Source: Polaribacter sp. (GTDB taxonomy: Bacteria > Bacteroidota > Bacteroidia > Flavobacteriales > Flavobacteriaceae). From it: a stretch of 11,939 nt of DNA. Below the pieces are notes generated by a model. That model was not told the origin of the DNA. It searched no databases and saw only the letters and a program-made list of their open reading frames with translations. Made by a program: the position numbers and the translations under genes. Positions within the stretch are counted from its first letter, which is position 1; every line of letters begins with the position of its first letter. The stretch covers positions 16,796 through 28,734 of the forward strand of contig DPRC01000105.1 in NCBI GenBank assembly GCA_003537695.1, given 5' to 3'. Shown one piece after another: positions 6,346 to 11,939 of this stretch.

Positions 6346-6621
6346 ATGGGATTTTTAAAACGTACAAACAAGAAATTTGACTACCAACCTCGCTATTATA
6401 AGGGAGAAGGGAGTCCCTTTAAAATAGAACACAAATTAGATCAGTTTAGAACTACTGCCGGAAAAAATAAGGGTATTAAAGGAACGCTTGGAGACGCTAT
6501 TAACGATCTTAAAGCTTCAGATAAAAACACCAATAAATCACTTTTAATAATTATTAGTATTTTAGTATTCATTTGTCTTTACATCATAGATTTCGATCTG
6601 TCCATATTTATAAATAAGTAA
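6346..6621 (+). CDS. Small single-pass membrane protein of unknown function, upstream of mutL
   Basis: A 91-residue protein with no domain that I can assign a function. Residues 1-64 are soluble and basic, with the string 'NKKFDYQPRYYKGEGSPFKIEHKLDQFRTT' (8-37) rich in aromatic and charged residues. Residues about 65-82 (SLLIIISILVFICLYIID) form one transmembrane helix, leaving a very short tail. The basic N-terminal part suggests a cytoplasmic domain with a C-terminal anchor. Its stop codon shares one base with the mutL start (TAATG at 6619-6623), so the two are translationally coupled. I recall similar small proteins before mutL in other flavobacteria, sometimes carrying the name 'riboflavin synthase subunit beta'. 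Nothing in this sequence supports that name; ribH proper is the preceding gene. Confidence 0.82.
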   Translation: MGFLKRTNKKFDYQPRYYKGEGSPFKIEHKLDQFRTTAGKNKGIKGTLGDAINDLKASDKNTNKSLLIIISILVFICLYIIDFDLSIFINK

Positions 6622-8435
6622 TGTCCGATATCATTCAACTTTTACCAGATCATGTAGCAAATCAAATTGCTGCAGGAGAGGTAGTACAACGCCCTGCATC
6701 TGTTGTAAAAGAATTAATAGAAAATGCTATTGATGCGGGCGCAACAAATATAAAATTACTTTTAAAAGATGCCGGTAAAACACTTATTCAAGTAATTGAT
6801 GACGGTAAAGGCATGAGCGCTACAGATGCTCGTATGAGTTTTGAACGCCATGCAACCTCAAAGATTCAGAAAGCTGAGGACCTATTTAATTTGAGCACCA
6901 AAGGGTTTCGTGGGGAGGCTTTGGCTTCTATTGCAGCCATTTCCCATGTAGAATTAAAAACAAAACCGGCAGAAGATGAGTTAGGAACGGGTATTAAAAT
7001 TGAGGGAAGTAAAGTAATTTCACAAGATTTTATTTCTACAGGCAAAGGAACTAGCTTCGCTGTAAAGAACTTATTCTATAACATCCCTGCAAGAAGAAAT
7101 TTTTTAAAATCAGACACGGTAGAAACACGCCATATTATTGACGAGTTTCAACGCGTTGCACTAGCCCATCCCGATATTTCTTTTTTATTGCACCACAATA
7201 ATAATGAAGTATACCACCTTAAACAGGGAAATTTACGGCAGCGTATTGTTGCTGTTTTTGGAACTAAAATGAATGAAAAATTAGTTCCTATTAACGAAAA
7301 AACAGATCTTGTTAGCATACAAGGGTTTATTGCAAAACCAGAATTCTCTAAAAGAAAAAGAGGGGAGCAATTCTTTTTTGTAAACAATCGATTTATTAAA
7401 AGCTCTTACTTAAACCATGCTGTAGTTAGTGCGTTTGACGGTCTGTTAGAGTCTGGAGCGCATCCTTCTTACTTTTTGTATTTAACCGTTCCTTCAAGTT
7501 CGATAGATATTAATATACACCCTACAAAAACAGAAATTAAATTTGACAATGAGAAAGTATTGTATGCCATCTTACGAGCAACTGTAAAACACAGTTTAGG
7601 ACAATACAACGTGGCACCTGTTTTAGACTTTAATAGAGATGCTGGTCTGGATACTCCTTATAGCTTTCAACCCAATTCAAAAACAACTGCAATTCCTAAA
7701 ATTTCTGTAGATCCAGATTTTAACCCTTTTAAAGAGGAGTTCCAAAAAGAAATTAACTTTCCCTTTAAAAGAGAAAAACAAACGCAAAGTTGGGAATCTC
7801 TCTATACCGATGTTGATACTTCTGATGCAGGACAGAGCGCCAGCTTGTTTGAACACCTAGAAGAAGAAAAAACACAAAAAACATTTCAAATTCAGCGCAA
7901 ATACGTAATGAGTTTGATAAAGTCTGGAGTCGTCTTAATTAACCAGTCTTTAGCACACCAGCGAATTCTATACGAGCAATTTTTAGAGAGTATCACCGTC
8001 AAGGAAGCAAATAGTCAGCAGTTATTATTTCCTGTACAAATATCATTTTCATCTGCAGAAATAGAAATGATTTATACCATAAAAACAGAATTAGAAAATG
8101 CTGGATTTTCTTTTGACGAATTTACTAAAGACAGTGTTACTATTAAAGGAATTCCTGTCTCGGTAACGGAAAGTAAGATTTCTATTATTTTGGAAGAATT
8201 GTTAAATGATATGAACCTAGAAGTACCAGATGCAAGTTTTTCTCATTTTGATGTAATGGCCAAATCATTTTCGAAAACATTGGCAATAAAAACAGGTACT
8301 CGGTTGTCTGAAAAAGAACAAGAAAGTTTGGTAAATGATTTGTTCTCTTGCAAAGAACCTACGATTTCCCCTTTTGGAAAAGCGAGTTTTAAAACACTTA
8401 CACTGCAACAAATTGATCACCTATTTAATAGTTAA
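6621..8435 (+). CDS. mutL: DNA mismatch repair protein MutL
   Basis: A 604-residue protein that links MutS mismatch recognition to strand removal. The N-terminal GHKL ATPase (about 1-330) is intact: E34 and N35 in ELIENAIDAG, D60-D61-G-K-G, TKGFRGEAL (93-101), the GTS segment (143-145), FYNIPARRNFL, and K303 in HPTKTEI. A polar linker (about 335-415) leads to the C-terminal dimerisation domain. That domain has a clamp-binding-like motif QQLLFP (466-471, fitting QxxLxP). It lacks the endonuclease metal site: DQHA..E....E is replaced by NQSLAHQRILYE (441-452) and CPHGRP by SPFGKA (583-588). The length is typical of MutL. It overlaps the upstream small gene by 1 nt and precedes the first rhomboid gene by 2 nt. 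Confidence 0.98.
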   Translation: MSDIIQLLPDHVANQIAAGEVVQRPASVVKELIENAIDAGATNIKLLLKDAGKTLIQVIDDGKGMSATDARMSFERHATSKIQKAEDLFNLSTKGFRGEALASIAAISHVELKTKPAEDELGTGIKIEGSKVISQDFISTGKGTSFAVKNLFYNIPARRNFLKSDTVETRHIIDEFQRVALAHPDISFLLHHNNNEVYHLKQGNLRQRIVAVFGTKMNEKLVPINEKTDLVSIQGFIAKPEFSKRKRGEQFFFVNNRFIKSSYLNHAVVSAFDGLLESGAHPSYFLYLTVPSSSIDINIHPTKTEIKFDNEKVLYAILRATVKHSLGQYNVAPVLDFNRDAGLDTPYSFQPNSKTTAIPKISVDPDFNPFKEEFQKEINFPFKREKQTQSWESLYTDVDTSDAGQSASLFEHLEEEKTQKTFQIQRKYVMSLIKSGVVLINQSLAHQRILYEQFLESITVKEANSQQLLFPVQISFSSAEIEMIYTIKTELENAGFSFDEFTKDSVTIKGIPVSVTESKISIILEELLNDMNLEVPDASFSHFDVMAKSFSKTLAIKTGTRLSEKEQESLVNDLFSCKEPTISPFGKASFKTLTLQQIDHLFNS

Positions 8436-8437
8436 TT

Positions 8438-9169
8438 ATGAATAAACTTACTGATGGTATCAAACATCTAATTATAATAAATGTAATCCTATTCATAGCT
8501 CCCCAGCTTTTGCAATTGGATGTTACCAATATTTTAGCCTTGCATTTTCCTGAAAATGGGAATTTTGGTTTTTGGCAATACATTACACATATGTTCATGC
8601 ATGGGAGTTTTTCTCATATCCTGTTTAATATGTATGGCCTTTGGGCATTTGGTGCCCCTTTAGAGCAAATGTGGGGGAAAAAAAAATTCTTATTCTTTTA
8701 TTTTTCCGCGGGACTTGGTGCCGGTCTAATTTACACACTTGTAAATTATTATCAATTCAATGGAATTTTTGACCTTTTTATCAATGCAGGTTTAAGCAAC
8801 TCCGAAGTAATTGCGATATTAGAAAAAGGAAGTTCTGCAGGATTTAATTTAAAAGGTGCCATTACACAAGCAGACTTTGATAAAATCTACATGCTATACC
8901 ATACGCCTGCTGTAGGTGCATCAGGTGCGGTTTATGGAGTCTTGGCAGCTTTTGGTCTGTTTTATAAAGATGCAAAACTAGCACTGATTTTTTTACCAAT
9001 CCCAATCGCAGCAAAATATTTTATTCCTGTAATGATTTTAGGAGATCTGTTTTTTGGCGTAACTAAATATTCAGTTGGTAATATTGCACATTTTGCGCAC
9101 ATTGGAGGAGCTTTAATTGGATTTATTATTGCCTATTACTGGAAAAAAAATCAATTTAAAACCAACTAA
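8438..9169 (+). CDS. Rhomboid-family intramembrane serine protease (first copy)
   Basis: A 243-residue polytopic membrane protein of the rhomboid family, which cleaves transmembrane substrates within the bilayer. The catalytic framework is complete: H60 and N64 in SHILFNMYG (oxyanion-side residues), the serine S162 in GASGAVYG, and H221 in AHIGG. Hydrophobic helices lie at about 10-28, 58-78, 84-103, 160-176, 182-206 and 213-235, consistent with the six-helix core. A roughly 50-residue hydrophilic insert (about 104-156) separates the third and fourth helices and is longer than in minimal rhomboids. It starts 2 nt after mutL, and its stop overlaps the next rhomboid start by 1 nt, so it belongs to the mutL operon. 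The substrate is unknown. Confidence 0.95.
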   Translation: MNKLTDGIKHLIIINVILFIAPQLLQLDVTNILALHFPENGNFGFWQYITHMFMHGSFSHILFNMYGLWAFGAPLEQMWGKKKFLFFYFSAGLGAGLIYTLVNYYQFNGIFDLFINAGLSNSEVIAILEKGSSAGFNLKGAITQADFDKIYMLYHTPAVGASGAVYGVLAAFGLFYKDAKLALIFLPIPIAAKYFIPVMILGDLFFGVTKYSVGNIAHFAHIGGALIGFIIAYYWKKNQFKTN

Positions 9170-10020
9170 TGAATTTTATACAAAACCTAAAACACAAGTA
9201 TAAAACAGGTAGCATAATTGAAAAATTAATTTATATTAATGTCACTATTTTTGCCTGTACATTGTTAATCACTTTATTTCAAAGCTTGTATCAGCAAGAG
9301 CAAAACCTTATCGTCCAATGGTTTTCATTAGATGACAATTTCAGTGAATTTATAGGAAAACCGTGGTCTATTATTTCTTACGGGTTTTTACATGCAAACT
9401 TTATCCATTTAATTTTTAACATGATTACGTTGTACTTTGTTGGCAACCTTTTTATTCAATATTTCACACAAAAACAAACCTTAAATTTTTATCTTTTAGG
9501 TACATTTTTTGGTGGGGTTTTATTTATTTTGAGTCAAAGCTACTTTCCATTATTCGAAGGAAGAAATAGCACTTTAGTTGGCGCATCTGCAGGGATTTCT
9601 GCTATTTTTATAGGGATTTCAACCTACATGCCAAATTATGAGTTAAAAATTAGATTTATTGGTTTTGTGAAGCTTTGGTATTTGGCGGCTATTTGGTTGA
9701 CTTTTGATATTATTGGCCTTGTGGGTCCAAACGCTGGAGGAAGTTTCTCTCATCTTGGAGGAAGTTTGTTTGGGTTTTTATATGTAAATCAGGTAAGTAC
9801 AAAAAAAACAAGATTCTTTGAAATAATTTCAGCCCTCTTCAATACCAAAAAAAACAATCTAAAAACAGTCTATAAGTCAGCCAATAAAAAAGAGGATCCC
9901 CGAAAATCTAAAGGAGTGCATCAAGAAAAAATAGACCGTATCTTAGATAAAATCAGTAAATCTGGATACGATACACTTACGCAGACTGAAAAAGAATTTT
10001 TATTCAAACAGGGAAAATAG
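9169..10020 (+). CDS. Rhomboid-family intramembrane serine protease with C-terminal tail domain (second copy)
   Basis: A 283-residue rhomboid clearly different in sequence from its neighbour. Catalytic positions are kept: H80 and N84 in FIHLIFNMITL, S140 in VGASAGISAIF, and H195 in SFSHLGGSLFG. Helices lie at about 17-40, 66-94, 105-125, 136-153, 163-184 and 192-206. After the membrane core come about 75 cytoplasmic residues, basic at first (TKKTRFFEIISALFNTKKNN) and ending with a conserved-looking segment, 'HQEKIDRILDKISKSGYDTLTQTEKEFLFKQ' (251-281). I recall this tail (DUF6576-like) from rhomboids of other Bacteroidota. ATG at 9169 overlaps the previous stop (TAATG). The next gene begins 3 nt after its stop. 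A role in envelope protein turnover or regulated release is inference. Confidence 0.94.
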   Translation: MNFIQNLKHKYKTGSIIEKLIYINVTIFACTLLITLFQSLYQQEQNLIVQWFSLDDNFSEFIGKPWSIISYGFLHANFIHLIFNMITLYFVGNLFIQYFTQKQTLNFYLLGTFFGGVLFILSQSYFPLFEGRNSTLVGASAGISAIFIGISTYMPNYELKIRFIGFVKLWYLAAIWLTFDIIGLVGPNAGGSFSHLGGSLFGFLYVNQVSTKKTRFFEIISALFNTKKNNLKTVYKSANKKEDPRKSKGVHQEKIDRILDKISKSGYDTLTQTEKEFLFKQGK

Positions 10021-10023
10021 TAG

Positions 10024-11034
10024 ATGAAAAATTTAAAGTTTTTAGACCGCATCTTCTTCCTAATCAATTCATTACTAGCTACGCTGCTATTATTGTCGTT
10101 CTTATTGCCTTACGTTTCGCCAAAGTCCATTCCAGAATTCACCATTTTAAGTCTTTTTGTTCCCGCATTACTGTTGGTTAATATCGCTTTCACTATTTAT
10201 TGGTTGACGAAATTAAAGAAGCAATTTATGCTCTCTTTTCTTGTTTTAATAGCGGGATGGTTCTTTGCAAGTCCATTATATAAAATCTCTGGCGGTACCT
10301 CTTCTCTTAACTCCGATTTAAAAGTGATGAGTTTTAATGTAAAAACATTTGACCTCTTCAAGGGCAGTAGCAAACAAAAGAACATACAAGACGGTTTTAA
10401 TTTTATAACGCAACAAGATCTTGATGTGCTGGTAATCCAAGAATATTATGAACTTAAAAAAAATAAATTTTCTTACCCCTATCAGTACATAAAACTGAGA
10501 TCAAAGCAAAGTAAATATGGCATGGCGATTTATTCTAAATATAAAATTATTAATTCGGGTTCCCTAAATTTAGAAAGCACCGGTAACAATATTATATATG
10601 CAGACATCTTAAAGGAAAAGGATACCATCAGAATTTACAATGCACACTTTGAATCGTTGAAAATAAAACCAAATGAAGAAAATTTTGGGGAAGAAAATTC
10701 AGAGAAATTAATAAGTAGAGTCGCTAGTGCTTTTAAAAAACAAGCCAGCCAAACTGCACTATTTCTTGAGCATGAACGCCAATGGAAAGGTAAAAAAATT
10801 GTTTGTGGAGATTTTAATAACACGGCCTATTCTTGGATGTATCACGAAATTTCTAAAAATAAAACAGATGCTTTTATTGCCGCTGGAAAAGGGTTTGGCA
10901 AAACCTACAATTATTGGTTTCCATTGAGAATAGATTTTATTTTAACAGATGAAGCGGCAATTATAAATCAATTTATAAGCTACTCTGAAGTATATTCTGA
11001 TCACTTCCCGATACGGGCAAAAATAAATTGGTAA
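10024..11034 (+). CDS. Membrane-anchored endonuclease/exonuclease/phosphatase (EEP) family protein
   Basis: A 336-residue protein with three N-terminal hydrophobic helices (about 10-30, 38-60, 68-84) followed by an EEP (DNase I/exonuclease III-like) domain. Catalytic and metal-binding positions are readable: N105 in VMSFNVKTF, E140 in DVLVIQEYYE, H208 in IYNAHFES, D263 and N265 in CGDFNN, D304 in RIDFIL, and D326-H327 in YSDHFP. The domain should be an active phosphodiesterase or phosphatase. It would face the periplasm or cytoplasm depending on topology, which three helices leave ambiguous. Members of this family act on nucleic acids, phosphoinositides or sphingomyelin, and the substrate here cannot be read from sequence. 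It is the last gene of the run that starts before mutL, 3 nt after the second rhomboid. Confidence 0.93.
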   Translation: MKNLKFLDRIFFLINSLLATLLLLSFLLPYVSPKSIPEFTILSLFVPALLLVNIAFTIYWLTKLKKQFMLSFLVLIAGWFFASPLYKISGGTSSLNSDLKVMSFNVKTFDLFKGSSKQKNIQDGFNFITQQDLDVLVIQEYYELKKNKFSYPYQYIKLRSKQSKYGMAIYSKYKIINSGSLNLESTGNNIIYADILKEKDTIRIYNAHFESLKIKPNEENFGEENSEKLISRVASAFKKQASQTALFLEHERQWKGKKIVCGDFNNTAYSWMYHEISKNKTDAFIAAGKGFGKTYNYWFPLRIDFILTDEAAIINQFISYSEVYSDHFPIRAKINW

Positions 11035-11109
11035 ATTGAAGGTATCGGGAGTGTTCAGTCGCTCCTGTAAAAAGCTAGATAATTTTTCAAAAAGTACTGT
11101 TTAAAGAAA

Positions 11110-11769
11110 ATGAAGAAAATACCTATTTATTTTATGCCTGGGTTAGCTGCCGGTCCAGAAATCTTCGAAAACCTGGAGTTAGATTCTGAAAAATATACTT
11201 TTCATTATTTGCGTTGGATAGCTCCTTTGAGGGTAGACGAAAGTATCTCTAAGTATGCCTGCCGTTTGAGTGCAAATATAAAAGAGCAGAATCCTGTTTT
11301 AATAGGGGTCTCTTTTGGAGGAATCTTAGTTCAAGAATTGGCACCCTTTGTGCAACCCAGAAAAGTTATTATCATTTCTAGTATCAAAAGTCATGATGAA
11401 TTGCCTTATAAATATAAAATTGCACGACATTCTAAAATCTATAAAATATTTCCATTAAAAATCATTGAAAACTTTGAAGATTACACTAAATACTTCTTAG
11501 GAAGTACACTAAGTAAAAAAGCAGTGCTGTATCAAAAATATTTATCCGTAAGAAATAAGAAATATTTAAAATGGTCGTTATCTGCTATGATTCATTGGAA
11601 ACAAACCAACCCGATTGAAAATATTATCCATATTCATGGAACGAAAGACCCAATTTTTCCTATCAAAAACATTCAAAATTATATAGAAATTAAAGAAGGA
11701 ACCCACATAATAATTTTATCAAAAGCGAAGAAGATAACTAAAATTATTGATACTATTTTATCTTGTTAA
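11110..11769 (+). CDS. Small alpha/beta hydrolase
   Basis: A 219-residue alpha/beta-hydrolase-fold protein, short for the family (usually 250-300). The fold's first strand and oxyanion loop (IPIYFMPGLAAGPEIF, 4-19) are followed by the nucleophile elbow G-V-S-F-G-G (66-71, Ser68), the acid D180 in HGTKDPIFP and the base H199 in EGTHIII, so the Ser-Asp-His triad is complete. There is no signal peptide, so it is probably cytoplasmic. The reduced lid region (about 95-165, rich in Lys and Tyr) gives no hint of substrate; esterase, thioesterase or lipase-like activity are all possible. It lies 75 nt after the EEP gene, which may allow a separate transcript, and 40 nt before the gene cut by the right edge. 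Confidence 0.9.
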   Translation: MKKIPIYFMPGLAAGPEIFENLELDSEKYTFHYLRWIAPLRVDESISKYACRLSANIKEQNPVLIGVSFGGILVQELAPFVQPRKVIIISSIKSHDELPYKYKIARHSKIYKIFPLKIIENFEDYTKYFLGSTLSKKAVLYQKYLSVRNKKYLKWSLSAMIHWKQTNPIENIIHIHGTKDPIFPIKNIQNYIEIKEGTHIIILSKAKKITKIIDTILSC

Positions 11770-11809
11770 TACTCTGCTCTTTTCTTACTTTAGTGCAACA
11801 AATAGACCT

Positions 11810-11939
11810 ATGAAGTTTTTAAAACATATTATTTTTTTCATCTGTATTGGTATAATACCAGTACTCTTTTATAATGCCAGTCAAAAATCAGATTCAGACT
11901 CTGAAATACAAACACACCGTTCGTATAAAATAAAATCGA
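11810..11939 (+). CDS. N-terminus of an exported or membrane-anchored protein (partial; possibly a lytic transglycosylase)
   Basis: The frame is open from ATG at 11810 to the window edge (43 codons plus one base). Residues 1-20 (MKFLKHIIFFICIGIIPVLF) form a signal peptide or signal anchor. They are followed by a polar Ser/Asp/Gln stretch (QKSDSDSEIQTH) and then RSYKIKS. In other flavobacteria I recall an MltD-like lytic transglycosylase whose mature part begins with a similar 'YKI....' strand next to such a hydrolase gene. That identity is a guess from context, and no catalytic domain is in view. The gene starts 40 nt after the hydrolase stop. Confidence 0.6.
   Translation, partial: MKFLKHIIFFICIGIIPVLFYNASQKSDSDSEIQTHRSYKIKS

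Noticed and set aside
7148..7387. Minus-strand open frame inside mutL
   Set aside because: Antisense shadow of the ATPase domain, with no supporting features.
10727..10927. Plus-strand open frame overlapping the EEP gene in another frame
   Set aside because: The EEP frame keeps all its catalytic motifs through this stretch, so the alternative frame is incidental.
11048..11065. Small hairpin GGAGTG/CGCTCC between the EEP and hydrolase genes
   Set aside because: The stem is only 6 bp with a G-U pair and is not followed by a T-tract, so it is too weak to call a terminator or regulator.

Overview
The window looks like a chromosomal segment of a flavobacterium (family Flavobacteriaceae, phylum Bacteroidota). 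The DNA is AT-rich. Start codons lack convincing Shine-Dalgarno sequences. Promoter-like sites fit the Bacteroidota consensus (TAnnTTTG at -7). One gene is the gliding-motility lipoprotein gldI. The content is mostly conserved housekeeping genes. I see no insertion sequence, prophage, CRISPR array, tRNA or rRNA, and no clear sign of recent transfer.

Region 1 (1-2434, minus strand) reads from right to left as a tightly packed operon: an NrnA-like DHH phosphoesterase, gldI, an FKBP-type prolyl isomerase with a Mip/FkpA-like dimerisation region, and a cyclophilin-type prolyl isomerase cut by the left edge. The last three all begin with lipoprotein signal peptides, so this is a set of envelope folding factors joined to an RNA/nucleotide turnover enzyme. 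Region 2 (2435-3248) has ndk on the plus strand, with its own promoter-like site and a clear intrinsic terminator.

Region 3 (3249-4660, minus strand) holds recF followed by a DUF721 (DciA-like) gene, a replication and repair pair. A 114-bp divergent spacer with a 12-bp direct repeat separates recF from region 4 (4775-6122, plus strand), which has a membrane-anchored TPR protein and ribH (lumazine synthase). The TPR-ribH spacer looks like a degenerate CAGT-rich dispersed repeat. The start of ribH carries a long, nearly perfect hairpin inside codons 11-27, the most striking unexplained structure in the window.

Region 5 (6346-11034, plus strand) is a compact operon: a small membrane protein, mutL, two different rhomboid proteases and a membrane-anchored endonuclease/exonuclease/phosphatase-family protein. 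The genes overlap by 1 nt or are 2-3 nt apart. The MutL C-terminal domain keeps a clamp-binding-like motif but lacks the metal-binding residues of the MutL endonuclease. Region 6 (11110-11939) has a small alpha/beta hydrolase and the first 43 codons of a further membrane or exported protein cut by the right edge.

I found no obviously new multi-gene system. The points most worth a second look are the ribH hairpin, the endonuclease-less MutL, the prolyl isomerase trio, and the mutL-rhomboid-EEP operon.
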